Source: Streptomyces spororaveus (lineage in GTDB: Bacteria > Actinomycetota > Actinomycetes > Streptomycetales > Streptomycetaceae). From it: a DNA stretch of 64,000 nucleotides. Both the position numbers and the translations under genes were made by a program. Below, in pieces: positions 26,211 through 37,024 of this stretch (within the stretch, counting starts at the first letter, position 1; each line of letters opens with the position of its first letter). Where the stretch lies: assembly GCF_016755875.1 (NCBI RefSeq), contig NZ_BNED01000005.1:4974001-5038000 (forward strand), read 5' to 3'. Under the pieces are notes generated by a model. It searched no databases. It saw only the letters and a list, made by a program, of their open reading frames with translations, and was not told the DNA's origin.

Positions 26211-27095
26211 CTATGCGCCCTTGTCTGCATATTGGTTGATGATCCCCGAGATGAAGTCGCGGGTCTGGTCGACGTTGAGGGCCTGCGCGCGCAGGTGCTC
26301 GTACATCACGCTGTACTTCTGGACGTCGTTGGCCTTCTCCAGGTACAGGTCGCTCGTCACGCCCTCGATGTAGACGACGGTCGAATCGGACGCGTCCGGG
26401 AACTCCAGGATCGCGTACTGGCCGTTCACGCCGGGGTGCGCGCCCAGCTCGAAGGGCATCACCTGCACCGTGACGTGCGGCTGCTCCGACTGCTCTATCA
26501 AGTATTCGAGCTGCCGGATCATCAACTGGGCGTCGCCCACGCGCCGGCGCAGCGCTGCCTCGTCGATCACGGCCCACAGCCGCAGCGGGCCGAGGTCAGG
26601 GTTGTTGTTCTCCGTCTCGGAGAGCCGCTTCTGGCGGTGCATCCGGACCTGGACGCGCTTGTCGACGTCGGCCGGGGCGGTCTCCGGCCACGCGCCGCGG
26701 ACGAGGGACTGGGCGTACTCCGTCGTCTGGAGCAGCCCCGGGATCACCAGGGGCTCGTACGTGCGCAGGCTGGCGGCGTCCGTCTCCAGGCCGATGTAGA
26801 CGCTGTACGGGATGTCGCCGAAGGCGTGCCACCAGCCCTGCTGGCGGGAGTCCTTGGCCATCTGCATGAGCGAGTCGATGAGGCGGCGGTCCTCGACCTC
26901 GTAGACGTCGCAGAGGTCACGGACATCGCGCTGGCTGATGGAGCGGCGGCCGTTCTCCAGTCCGCTGATCTTCGACTGGGAGACGAGGAGGCGCTCGGCG
27001 ACCTGTTCGGCCGTCATGCCCTTGTCCTCGCGGAGCTTGCGCAACTCCATGCCCAGTCGGCGGCGTCGGACGGTGGGATTGACATTGGACGCCAC
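26211..27095 (-). CDS. XRE-type regulator with DUF5753 domain (second copy)
   Basis: A 294-aa regulator of the WhiJ class. The helix-turn-helix is at about 15-70 (MELRKLREDKGMTAEQVAER, then LLVSQSKISGLENGRRSISQ). The DUF5753 domain carries TYEPLVIPGLLQTTEYAQSL, then RRVGDAQLMIRQLEYLI and VVYIEGVTSDLYLEKANDVQ. The GTG at 27095 has GGAGG nine bases upstream; longer frames are Arg/Pro-rich and rejected. Its DUF397 partner is downstream at 25781. No palindrome like that of the first locus was seen upstream. Confidence 0.93.
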   Translation of the reverse strand: MASNVNPTVRRRRLGMELRKLREDKGMTAEQVAERLLVSQSKISGLENGRRSISQRDVRDLCDVYEVEDRRLIDSLMQMAKDSRQQGWWHAFGDIPYSVYIGLETDAASLRTYEPLVIPGLLQTTEYAQSLVRGAWPETAPADVDKRVQVRMHRQKRLSETENNNPDLGPLRLWAVIDEAALRRRVGDAQLMIRQLEYLIEQSEQPHVTVQVMPFELGAHPGVNGQYAILEFPDASDSTVVYIEGVTSDLYLEKANDVQKYSVMYEHLRAQALNVDQTRDFISGIINQYADKGA

Positions 27096-27210
27096 GTGAA
27101 CGGCACCTCCGCCTTCTTCTGTCGTTGCAGCTGTTCTCTCTGCGTATCTGGTCTTGAGCAGACTGCCACCGAAGCGGGCGGCGCCGCTGGGGAACGGCCC
27201 GAAACACAGA

Positions 27211-27256
27211 CGCGCGGGGTGGCGGGACCGGCGAACCGGCCCCGCCACCCCGCGCG
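27211..27256. terminator. Strong terminator downstream of the GPP34 gene
   Basis: Arms CGCGCGGGGTGGCGGG (27211-27226) and CCCGCCACCCCGCGCG (27241-27256) are perfectly complementary over 16 bp, and the loop can add a CCGG-CGAA-CCGG hairpin. It lies 114 bp past the GPP34 stop and before the XRE regulator start on the same strand, so it separates the two transcripts. Confidence 0.8.
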
Positions 27257-27369
27257 CTGGCGGCTCCCGAACCGACCGCGTCCTCGCGGACGTCGGTCGG
27301 GGCGGTGGCGTTGCGATGGTGGTGCGGTGAAACGGGTGGAACGGTGGAACGGGGGTGGAGCGGGGTGGA

Positions 27370-28104
27370 TCAGTGCGCGGCCGCGCGGGCCATCGCGCCC
27401 GTCCGGCGCGGCTGCAGCGGAACGCTGCTCGCCGTGGCACGGGCCGGCGGTGCGGGTGCGCGGTCACGGCGTGGCTGTGCGGCCACACCGTTCTGGACGT
27501 CCATCACGGCATGCGCCACGAGTCCGCCCATCGGGTCGTGCCGGATCAGGTCCCGTAGCCGGGATCTGGACGACCGCCCCTCGTTGCCGGGGTACAGGTG
27601 CTTGCCGAGTCCGACCGCGTGGGCCAGTGCGGCGAGCGCCGCGGTCCGCGGGTCCGGCGGTACGCCGGTGCGGATCGCACTGTCGAGCCGGGCTCGGATC
27701 TCCCGGCTGATCTCCGTGTCCGTCGCTTGGTAGCGAGTCGTCGGCAGCACTCCGCACATCTGTCCCGCGACGGCATGGACCATGCCGCAACGCTCCAGAT
27801 GAGCGAGGTAAATCTGGCGGAGCCCCAGCCGGGGTCCGCCGATCCAGTGGACGGCCCGTACCGGGCTGCCGCGCCTGCGCAGCAGTTCCAGTGCGGAGTC
27901 CAGAGTCGGATCTCCTGTCGGCCGTGGCATCACCACGGCGATACGATCCCCATCAGGGGCTATCCGTCCTGCCAGAGCCAGCTCCACTAGCTGTGCCCCG
28001 GCCAGGCCGAGGTCGAGCGACTGCGGCTGCGCCGTGGTACCCGTGGCCGGGTCCAAGGCGAGCAGCAGAAGCTCCTCCGGAATTGTTCTGCGGCTCCTGC
28101 CCAT
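27370..28104 (-). CDS. GPP34/GOLPH3-family protein
   Basis: A 244-aa protein of the GOLPH3/VPS74 family, which in eukaryotes binds phosphoinositide on Golgi membranes; the bacterial versions are common in streptomycetes and have no settled role. Family pattern: IPEELLLLALDPATG at the start, LDLGLAGAQLVELALAGRIA, TALDSAL-like PTLDSALELLRRRGSPV, and LAALAHAVGLGKHLYPGNEG. The last 40 residues are a basic Arg/Ala/Pro tail that may be disordered. It is divergent from the carboxypeptidase gene with 186 bp between and has its own strong terminator. Confidence 0.9.
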   Translation of the reverse strand: MGRSRRTIPEELLLLALDPATGTTAQPQSLDLGLAGAQLVELALAGRIAPDGDRIAVVMPRPTGDPTLDSALELLRRRGSPVRAVHWIGGPRLGLRQIYLAHLERCGMVHAVAGQMCGVLPTTRYQATDTEISREIRARLDSAIRTGVPPDPRTAALAALAHAVGLGKHLYPGNEGRSSRSRLRDLIRHDPMGGLVAHAVMDVQNGVAAQPRRDRAPAPPARATASSVPLQPRRTGAMARAAAH

Positions 28105-28290
28105 CCATGCCTCCCCGCGTGGATGAGTGACAGGGTGACGCCTCTCACATTCATCTGTCGAGAGCGCGTGGCCGCTTTGTGGGGGAACCCGCAGCTATGT
28201 CGTTCTCGTCTCGCACGGGGGCGATGCTCCCGAGACGGGACACTGTTAGACATTCGGACAGCCGGACGTGGCGGCGATGGAGGAGGAACG

Positions 28291-30957
<2,667 letters not shown>

Positions 30958-30977
30958 CATCCGGTGAGAGCGTGGAT

Positions 30978-31007
30978 CCGGCGCCCCGGGCAACCCCGGG
31001 GCGCCGG
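30978..31007. terminator. Strong hairpin after the carboxypeptidase gene
   Basis: CCGGCGCCCCGGG (30978-30990) and CCCGGGGCGCCGG (30995-31007) form a perfect 13-bp stem with a CAAC loop. It starts 21 bases after the stop and ends 54 bases before the next start. There is no T run, so it may also act as a partial terminator between the two genes. Confidence 0.65.
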
Positions 31008-31061
31008 GCCACGTCTTGGCTCCCGGGAAGTTCGTGGACTCATGGGTTGGGGAGTGCGGCA

Positions 31062-33011
31062 GTGACCACCGCTGAGCAGCAGGGCCGGCGCCAGGAGGCC
31101 ATCCCGTCGGCCGACGCGCCCACCGTGGTCGACGCGCCCACCGTGGTCGACGCGCCCACCGTGGTCGCCGGGTCCGCCGGGTCCGGGGGGCTCTCCGTGC
31201 CCGTGCCCGGAGGCATACGGCCGCCCCGCGGCCCGCTGGGGGCCGTTCTCGACGGGGCCCGGCGCCGTCCGGTGATCGTCGCCACCGTCCTCGCCGCGCT
31301 GCTGCACGTCGTCTGGTTCTTCTGCTTCGCCAACAGCGGCGGTGACCTCGCAGCGCAAGACGCCTGGGCCGAGTTCGTCGGCCGTCATCCCGACTCCGCG
31401 TACAACCTCGCCTGGTACGGGGGCATGCACCCCGTCTCGTACAGCGTGGTCTCGCCGTACCTCATGCACATGCTCGGCGTCCGGACCACGATGATGGTCG
31501 CCGGTACCGTCTCGGCCGGGCTGCTCGCTCTGATCCTCACCCGCTGCCGCGGTGCCGTGCGCGAACCCCTGTGGCCCGCCCTGGCCGGGGTCTACGGGTT
31601 GTTCTGCAACGCACTCTCGGGCCGCGTCACCTTCGGCCTCGGCGTGATGTTCGCGCTGGGCGCCGTCGCCGCCGTCTTCTGCTGGCCCCGCAAATGGGCG
31701 GAGCGGCGCTGGGCCAAGGCCGCGGTGGCGGCCCCGCTGGCCGGTCTCGCGACCGCCGCCAGCCCCGTCGCCGGGCTCTTCCTCGGGGTGATCGCGGCCG
31801 CGCTGTTCCTGAGCCGGCGGCGCCCGGGCGCGTACGCGCTGGGGCTGGCCCCGGTGGCCGTGGTCGGGCTGTCGGCGTGGCTGTTCCCGTTCTCCGGGAC
31901 GCAGCCGATGAAGATCGGCTCGGCCGGGCTCCCGTTCGTGTTCGGGCTGCTGATCGTCTTCCTCGTACCGAGGCGCTGGAAGACCGTCCGGATCGCCTCG
32001 GCGGTCTACTCCCTCGGGGTCTTCCTGACCTGGGTGATCGACTCCCAGGTCGGCTCGAACGTCACCCGCATGGTCATGCTGTTCGGCGGGGTCGCGCTGC
32101 TCGCGGCCCTCCCGTACGAGCTCCCGCGCTCGCGGCGCTGGTACGCGGTGCTGCTGGCCTTCGTCGGACTGAACGCCTGGATCACCACGAACAGCGTCAC
32201 CGACATCGTCCGCACCACCCCGCTGGCCGCCTGGAGCCGGGAGCTGGCCCCGCTCGTCGACCAGCTGCAGAAGGCGGGCGCCGACCGCGGCCGGGTCGAG
32301 GTGGTCCCCGCCAGCAGCCACCGCGAGTCCTCCGCCTTCCCCTCGTACGTGAACCTCGCGCGCGGCTGGAACCGGCAGGCCGACCTGGAGCGCAACCCGC
32401 TCTTCTACGACGACACCCTCGGCGCCGACAGCTACCGGGCCTGGCTGGAGCGCTGGGCCGTGCACTACGTGGTGCTGCCCGCCGACAAACCCGACTCGGG
32501 CGGTGAGGACGAGGCCAAGCTGGTGCGCGGCGGGCTCCCGTACCTCCAGCAGGTGTGGGGCGACGCGAACTGGCAGCTCTTCAAGGTCGAGCAGCCCACC
32601 GACCTGGTGGCCGGGCCGGCGACCGTGGTGCGGGCGAGCGCCGACCAGCTGGTCGTCGACGTGAAGCAGCCCGGGCGGGTCCTCGTACGGATCCCGCACT
32701 CGCCGTGGCTGGGGCTCGTGGACGCGGCGGGCAAGGCGGTACCGCCGCCGCAGGAGACCTTCGCCTCGAAGGCGCGGGGCGGGAGCGGGGAGGGCGGCGC
32801 GCTGCGCAAGCAGTACGCGAACACGGCGGGATGCCTCTTCAAGGCCGCTCCGGACGACACCGGGGACGTGTGGACGGAGCTGCTGGCGCCGGCGCCGGGG
32901 CAGTACCGGGTGGCGGCGAAGTACCAGCTGCCGCGGGGGACGCCCTGCCCGGAGGACCTGGTGCACCAGACGCTGGGCCAGCCGAAGCGTCCGGCCCCGC
33001 CGCGTCCCTGA
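31062..33011 (+). CDS. Polytopic membrane protein, possible GT-C-like fold, function unknown
   Basis: A 649-aa protein from the GTG at 31062, which follows GGGGAG. A disordered N-terminal arm contains three exact DAPTVV repeats (18-bp DNA unit). About ten hydrophobic segments follow (for example VATVLAALLHVVWFFCFA, LPFVFGLLIVFLVP, MVMLFGGVALLAALPYEL). After the second comes an acidic loop, FANSGGDLAAQDAWAEFVGR, which resembles the acidic first loop of GT-C glycosyltransferases. The C-terminal 230 residues are extracellular and soluble. Such proteins are often labelled MFS transporters, but the layout fits a lipid-linked-sugar transferase or cell-envelope protein better. It is next to a peptidoglycan carboxypeptidase. 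Confidence 0.8.
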   Translation: MTTAEQQGRRQEAIPSADAPTVVDAPTVVDAPTVVAGSAGSGGLSVPVPGGIRPPRGPLGAVLDGARRRPVIVATVLAALLHVVWFFCFANSGGDLAAQDAWAEFVGRHPDSAYNLAWYGGMHPVSYSVVSPYLMHMLGVRTTMMVAGTVSAGLLALILTRCRGAVREPLWPALAGVYGLFCNALSGRVTFGLGVMFALGAVAAVFCWPRKWAERRWAKAAVAAPLAGLATAASPVAGLFLGVIAAALFLSRRRPGAYALGLAPVAVVGLSAWLFPFSGTQPMKIGSAGLPFVFGLLIVFLVPRRWKTVRIASAVYSLGVFLTWVIDSQVGSNVTRMVMLFGGVALLAALPYELPRSRRWYAVLLAFVGLNAWITTNSVTDIVRTTPLAAWSRELAPLVDQLQKAGADRGRVEVVPASSHRESSAFPSYVNLARGWNRQADLERNPLFYDDTLGADSYRAWLERWAVHYVVLPADKPDSGGEDEAKLVRGGLPYLQQVWGDANWQLFKVEQPTDLVAGPATVVRASADQLVVDVKQPGRVLVRIPHSPWLGLVDAAGKAVPPPQETFASKARGGSGEGGALRKQYANTAGCLFKAAPDDTGDVWTELLAPAPGQYRVAAKYQLPRGTPCPEDLVHQTLGQPKRPAPPRP

Positions 33012-33136
33012 TCGAGGCTCTCGGCCGACGCCCTTGATCGGAATTCTTTGCACACCGGTCCGGGTGCGTGGGTCCGTATATGTGCATACGATCCGAGTAG
33101 TCCGATTGGGTGCTTCCCGAAGGAGTTGACGACGGG

Positions 33137-33340
33137 ATGAACAAAGAGCAGAAGCGGGATGTCCGGGCGGCCATCGCGAAGGCGCAGGAGACGGCGCAAC
33201 CGCCGCGCGGTCCGGGACACGGCTTCAGCGGTCCGGTACGGAGCAAGGTCAAGGGCGGATCGCACACGAAGGCCGCCCTCAAGCGGGCCGGCACTCCGCA
33301 GGGCGACCGTATCGGCGAACGCAGCAGTGGCCTGAGCTGA
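33137..33340 (+). CDS. Small basic protein of unknown function
   Basis: A 67-aa hydrophilic protein, rich in Lys, Arg and Gly (MNKEQKRDVRAAIAKAQETA, then SKVKGGSHTKAALKRAGTPQ). It has no signal peptide or membrane span. GAAGGAG precedes the ATG by 12 bases. A strong terminator follows the stop. Codon use and the clean transcription unit support a real gene. No family is recognised. Confidence 0.72.
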   Translation: MNKEQKRDVRAAIAKAQETAQPPRGPGHGFSGPVRSKVKGGSHTKAALKRAGTPQGDRIGERSSGLS

Positions 33341-33352
33341 CCGTGATGGCAC

Positions 33353-33380
33353 AGCCCTTCCGGCCCGAGCCGGAAGGGCT
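33353..33380. terminator. Rho-independent-type hairpin
   Basis: AGCCCTTCCGGC (33353-33364) and GCCGGAAGGGCT (33369-33380) form a perfect 12-bp stem with a CCGA loop, 12 bases after the stop of the small gene. The next 180 bp hold imperfect CCGCTCCGTG and GATCCGG repeats and no gene. Confidence 0.75.
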
Positions 33381-33558
33381 TCGTGCGCTGCATCCGCTCC
33401 GTGCGCTTCGTGTGCTCCGTGCGCCGCATCCGCTCCGTGGCGGGCCTCGCATCCGCCGCGATCTGGCCTGATTCCGGCCTGATCCGGTCGGATCCGGTGC
33501 GATCCGGCCGGATCCCGCCGGTCACCCGCCGGGGATCGCCCATTACCGTGACGTGACC

Positions 33559-34905
33559 ATGAACGACACGCAGCGCGACGAGCGGCTGCCGCCGCGCCCG
33601 CGGCTGCCCGCCTGGACCTCCACCCTGACCTGGAAGGCCACGGTCTTCATCACCCTCATGTGCTGCGGACTCGCGGCGCTGCTGGGCTGCCTCGTGCACG
33701 GCGCCATGACCCACCAGACCGTGGGAGCGGCCCGCGAGAAGGCGCTGATCCGGCTGGAACGGAGCATCGAGGCCTACGAGACCGGCGCACGCATGCCGCG
33801 CGGCGAGGGCATCGACCCCGCGGGACTGCCGCCGGAGCTGCGCGCCCTGGCCGTCGGCGGCAGGCGCGGTACGGCAGTCGGCCGCTACCGGGGCCGGCCC
33901 GTGATGTGGGCCGCCGGGCCCGCCGCGCACGGCAGCGCGATAGCCGTCTCCGTGGACTTCCGCGCGAGCGAGCGGACCATCGCCGAACTGGACCGGGCCA
34001 TCCTCGGCTCCTCCGCGCTCGCCATCGGCGGCACCCTCCTCATCGGCGCGTTCGTCGTCACCCGGATCACCCGGCGGCTGCACCTGACCGCGCAGGTGGC
34101 ACGCCGGATCAGCAGCGGGGACCTGGACGCGCGGGTCGCCGACAGCACGCGCAGCCAGGACGAGGTGGCGGCGGTCTCCCGGGCCCTGGACACCATGGCC
34201 TCGTCGCTCCAGGGCAAGCTCGAAGCGGAGCAGCGGTTCACGGCGGACGTCGCCCACGAGCTGCGCACCCCGCTGACCGGCCTGAACGCGGCCGCCGAGC
34301 TCCTGCCGCCGGGCCGCCCGGCCGAGCTCGTACGGGACCGGGTCCGGGCGATGCGCTCGCTGACCGAGGACCTGCTGGAGATCTCCCGGCTGGAGACGCG
34401 CGGCGAACGCCTGGAACTGGACTCGCACGACCTGGCCGACCTGGCGGCGCGCACGATCCGCGCCTCGGGTACCGACACGGCCCTGGAGGTGGGCGGCCCG
34501 CGCGGCGCCCTGCGGGTGGACACGGACCGGCGGCGTCTGGAGCGGATCCTGGGCAACCTCGTGGCCAACGCGCACAGTCACGGCGAGGCCCCCGTCACGC
34601 TCACGGTCGACGGCCGGACCCTGACCGTGACGGACTCGGGCCCCGGCTATCCGGAGTACCTGCTGACCACCGGCCCGCAGCGGTTCCGTACGGAGGGCAC
34701 GAACAAGGGCCACGGGCTGGGCCTGACCATCGCCGCCGGCCAGGCCCGCGTCCTCGGCGCCACCCTCACCTTCCGCAACCGGCAGGCGGGCGGCGCCGAG
34801 GCTCGCGTCACGCTTCCAGGGCCCGCAGCACCGGCAGCAACTGCGCCTCCTCGCCGTCGAGATGAGCCTCCAGCTCCCGGCTCATCCGTTCCACCCGCTC
34901 GCTGA
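33559..34905 (+). CDS. HAMP-domain sensor histidine kinase (orphan)
   Basis: A 448-aa two-span membrane kinase. Span 1 is at about 25-45 (FITLMCCGLAALLGCLVHGA), then a roughly 100-residue extracellular sensor, then span 2 (SSALAIGGTLLIGAFVV) and a HAMP linker. The phospho-acceptor His is in FTADVAHELRTPLTGLN. ATP-binding boxes are NLVANAHSHG (N), VTDSGPGYPEYL (G1) and GHGLGLTIAAGQARVLGA (G2). No response regulator gene lies beside it. The last 98 bp overlap the convergent gene at 34808, and the final 30 residues are Pro/Ala/Arg-rich, so the functional end is probably near VTLPG. A GTG two codons earlier (33553) is an alternative start; neither has a ribosome site. Confidence 0.9.
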   Translation: MNDTQRDERLPPRPRLPAWTSTLTWKATVFITLMCCGLAALLGCLVHGAMTHQTVGAAREKALIRLERSIEAYETGARMPRGEGIDPAGLPPELRALAVGGRRGTAVGRYRGRPVMWAAGPAAHGSAIAVSVDFRASERTIAELDRAILGSSALAIGGTLLIGAFVVTRITRRLHLTAQVARRISSGDLDARVADSTRSQDEVAAVSRALDTMASSLQGKLEAEQRFTADVAHELRTPLTGLNAAAELLPPGRPAELVRDRVRAMRSLTEDLLEISRLETRGERLELDSHDLADLAARTIRASGTDTALEVGGPRGALRVDTDRRRLERILGNLVANAHSHGEAPVTLTVDGRTLTVTDSGPGYPEYLLTTGPQRFRTEGTNKGHGLGLTIAAGQARVLGATLTFRNRQAGGAEARVTLPGPAAPAATAPPRRRDEPPAPGSSVPPAR

Positions 34906-35650
34906 ATCCGGCACCGGGCGCGTCCAGCGCGCGTACCAGCTCCGCCTGGAGGCGGGCGATCGTGGCGTGCTCGGCGCCGATCCGGCGGAAGAACTCCCGC
35001 ATGGGGGGATGCCGCTGCTCCAGGTACGGGAAGAGGCCGGCGTCCTCGCTCCGGTGGTGGAACTCCAGCGAATGGCAGAACGCGAGGCAGTGCTGGCGCA
35101 GTTGCAGCCCGAGCGAGGCCGCCCCGGCGCCCTGCGGCTCCGCGCGCGCGAGGTCCCGTACGAGGGCCAGCTGCGCCCGCAGCCAGCCGTGCACGTCGAG
35201 CAGCTTCCCGGCGATCCCGCCCTCCCGGGACGGGGCCCCGTGCGTGCGGAGCAGCGCGACGACGGGGATCACCCGGCGGGTGCCCGCCTGGTACTCCCCG
35301 TACCCGGGCTCCGCGCGGACGATCCTCGCGAACAGCTCGTCCCGCCGAGCCCCTTCGGCGGGGACGGCGACGGCCTCGTACTCCTCGGCCCCGGTCTCGA
35401 CCTGTACGAGGGGACGCGCGAGCAGGTTGTGGTACCAGGCGGGATGCCGGTCGGCCCCGGCGGCGGACCCGACGACGAGCAACTCCCCGCCGCCGTCCCC
35501 GCGGACGAACCCGAGCGGGACGGTGTGCGGCTTCCCGGACCTGGCGCCGGTGGTGGTGAGCAGGATCAGCTCGGAACCCGCGAAGGGCCCGCCGACCTGG
35601 CCGGCGTTCGCCCTGAACTCTTCGATGACGGTGTGATTGAACGATGACAT
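34808..35650 (-). CDS. Deazaflavin-dependent nitroreductase fused to a hemerythrin domain
   Basis: A 280-aa two-domain protein. Residues about 1-135 are a Ddn-type F420-binding split barrel: NAGQVGGPFAGSELILLTTT, then GARSGKPHTVPLGFVRGD, LLVVGSAAGADRHPAWYHNL, and AEEYEAVAVPAEGARRDELF. Residues about 145-280 are a hemerythrin HHE helical bundle with metal-ligand-type positions at DVHGWLRAQL, LEFHHRSEDAGLFPYLEQRH and the final LEAHLDGEEAQLLPVL. The fusion links an F420 redox site to a di-iron or oxygen-sensing domain. It overlaps the end of the convergent histidine kinase by 98 bp. F420 synthesis (fbiC) is encoded at 10.7 kb. Confidence 0.9.
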   Translation of the reverse strand: MSSFNHTVIEEFRANAGQVGGPFAGSELILLTTTGARSGKPHTVPLGFVRGDGGGELLVVGSAAGADRHPAWYHNLLARPLVQVETGAEEYEAVAVPAEGARRDELFARIVRAEPGYGEYQAGTRRVIPVVALLRTHGAPSREGGIAGKLLDVHGWLRAQLALVRDLARAEPQGAGAASLGLQLRQHCLAFCHSLEFHHRSEDAGLFPYLEQRHPPMREFFRRIGAEHATIARLQAELVRALDAPGAGFSERVERMSRELEAHLDGEEAQLLPVLRALEA

Positions 35651-35843
35651 GGAGTGTTGTATCCCTCACGGTGTGCGTGCGTGCGACGGCAGCGAAAACA
35701 ACCGAGGGAGATCACCCGTAGCCGGTGGCATACATGCCCATGGGCCCGGTCCTTCACCAACAGGTGCCTGCCCAACCACCGCCCGGCCCACATCTCAGTA
35801 GGCGGCGTCACGCGACACGTACGCCATGTAACCACAACGCGAA

Positions 35844-35877
35844 GAGGCCCCGCGATCGATATCGACCGCGGGGCCTC
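35844..35877. terminator. Terminator of the tRNA-Arg transcript
   Basis: GAGGCCCCGCG (35844-35854) and CGCGGGGCCTC (35867-35877) form a perfect 11-bp stem whose loop contains the extra palindrome TCGA-TA-TCGA. It lies 5 bases past the 3' end of the minus-strand tRNA, the expected place for its terminator. Confidence 0.75.
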
Positions 35878-35882
35878 GTCCG

Positions 35883-35955
35883 TGCCCTCGGCAGGATTCG
35901 AACCTGCGACACCGGCTTTAGGAGAGCCGTGCTCTATCCCCTGAGCTACGAAGGC
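35883..35955 (-). tRNA. tRNA-Arg (anticodon CCT)
   Basis: A 73-nt cloverleaf on the minus strand. The acceptor stem is GCCTTCG with CGAGGGC (one G-U pair) and discriminator A. The D arm is GCTC..GAGC, the anticodon stem is CGGCT/AGCCG around the loop CTCCTAA (anticodon CCT, reads AGG), and the T arm is GCAGG-TTCGAAT-CCTGC. The 3' CCA is not encoded. A perfect terminator hairpin follows. Its 5' flank is repeated at 40.4 kb. Confidence 0.97.
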
Positions 35956-35967
35956 GGGGGCTTGTCG
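35948..35967. repeat. 20-bp direct repeat, left copy (tRNA 5' end and flank)
   Basis: ACGAAGGCGGGGGCTTGTCG is identical to 40427-40446. It covers the first 8 bases of the tRNA gene and 12 bases of its upstream flank. Weaker similarity continues past it (GGAAAC..CGCTGG in both). It could be one end of an old integrated element. Confidence 0.6.
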
Positions 35968-36119
35968 CGAACCTTGCCGGAAACCCCGCTGGGGCCGCCC
36001 GACTCGGACGGACAAACGTCCTGGTCAGCTTGCGTGCGTACGCGGAGGGGGCAGCGTCCTCGCGGACACTTTCCCGGGCACACGCCTGGTAGCCGACTGA
36101 CCGCTGACAGCCTAGCGGA

Positions 36120-36467
36120 TCAGGCTGCCCGAGGTCGCCTCGATTGGCGTGCGGCTCGGCCACGTCCATCTCGGGCCCTGTGACCTGCGCGTTTCGGTGA
36201 TGCCGGGTCCGCGGCGCCTCTGTCGGGACGGTAGGTGCGTTGGGCGAGGCGCTTCCGGATGTCCGTTTCGCGTCCGGGGGTGGCTCTGGTCGTCTGCGAG
36301 TCCGGGCGAGGAAAGACGGCCGTGCCCTCTGTGGGTACGGCCGTCGCGCTGTCTGTGGGGGTCTGCGGATCTCGGAGGGCGCTCTTGAGGGCGGTGAACT
36401 CCCGTACCGCGACCGCCGCTTCGTCCTCGTACTCACCACCGGCGACGTGCGAGAAGGAGAGGATCAC
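36120..36467 (-). CDS. Small ORF of unknown function near the tRNA, possibly a remnant
   Basis: A 115-codon frame starting at a GTG that overlaps the stop of the frame upstream (GTGA), a sign of a former or present operon. The first 75 codons have strong G/C third-position bias (ILSFSHVAGGEYEDEAAVAV, REFTALKSALRDPQTPTDS). The C-terminal 40 residues are Arg-rich and look non-coding. No family is recognised. It lies in the segment between the tRNA and the start of the 37-40 kb genes, where mobile-element remnants would be expected. Confidence 0.35.
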   Translation of the reverse strand: MILSFSHVAGGEYEDEAAVAVREFTALKSALRDPQTPTDSATAVPTEGTAVFPRPDSQTTRATPGRETDIRKRLAQRTYRPDRGAADPASPKRAGHRARDGRGRAARQSRRPRAA

Positions 36468-36703
36468 GCGAGTCCAGAACCCGTCGTCACGGCCTGAGGC
36501 GAAGAACCACTTCGTACCGCGACCTTCTTCTTCGCCTTCTCGCCGTTCTCGTTGTACGTGCGGGCTGCGGGGTCTCCACGGTGGTTGCGGATCTCTCCGG
36601 TGACCGGATCAGCGGGCATCTCCCTGCGATGGCCTCCGTCCGTGTAACGGGGATCGCCCTGCCCGTTGTAACCGACGACGGCCGCCGCACGGTCGAGGGC
36701 AGT
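36464..36703 (-). pseudogene. Remnant of a gene lacking its 5' end
   Basis: An open frame of about 80 codons that reads like protein (VVGYNGQGDPRYTDGGHRRE, then MPADPVTGEIRNHRGDPAAR, then TYNENGEKAKKKVAVRSGS) but has no ATG, GTG or TTG before VVGYNGQ and is cut by a stop at 36704-36706. Only an internal ATG could start it, giving about 50 residues. Its stop overlaps the GTG of the next frame. The coding quality together with the missing start suggests a truncated gene. I do not recognise the family. Confidence 0.4.
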
Positions 36704-37024
36704 TCATCCTGCATTCGGCCGAAACGCTATGCCCTTCACGGAATATCAAGAATGAGTAGCTGATACTCAAATCACCTACGCGTGGGCCCACCCCCGGGGG
36801 TTCCGGAGGAACTGCAGCCCATCCACGGCCCGGTATTGCTGCCGTATCACCAGCCAAGCACATCGGGTTCGCGCTGCGGAGCTACGGCGTCAGCCCCTAC
36901 AGCCGATATCGCGAGTGTGTCGACGCAGCCCACAGCAGACGTCCTTGCTACTGTCCACATCACCGAAATCGCCCGTAAGGGAATTATTCGCGCCTACCGG
37001 CGGCCGAGAGGAAAAAGACGGATT
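36704..37024. other. Intergenic stretch with lower GC, upstream of the FAD oxidoreductase
   Basis: A 321-bp stretch with no convincing gene. An open frame continues upstream of the oxidoreductase ATG, but its residues do not look like protein and the Tat signal starts at 37025. The last 90 bp are AT-richer than the surroundings (GGGAATTATTCGCG) and probably contain the promoter. No clear operator was found. Confidence 0.45.

Noticed and set aside
31062..33011. MFS transporter call for the 649-aa membrane protein
   Set aside because: No MFS signature between spans 2 and 3; a large extracellular C-terminal domain and an acidic first loop fit another fold better.
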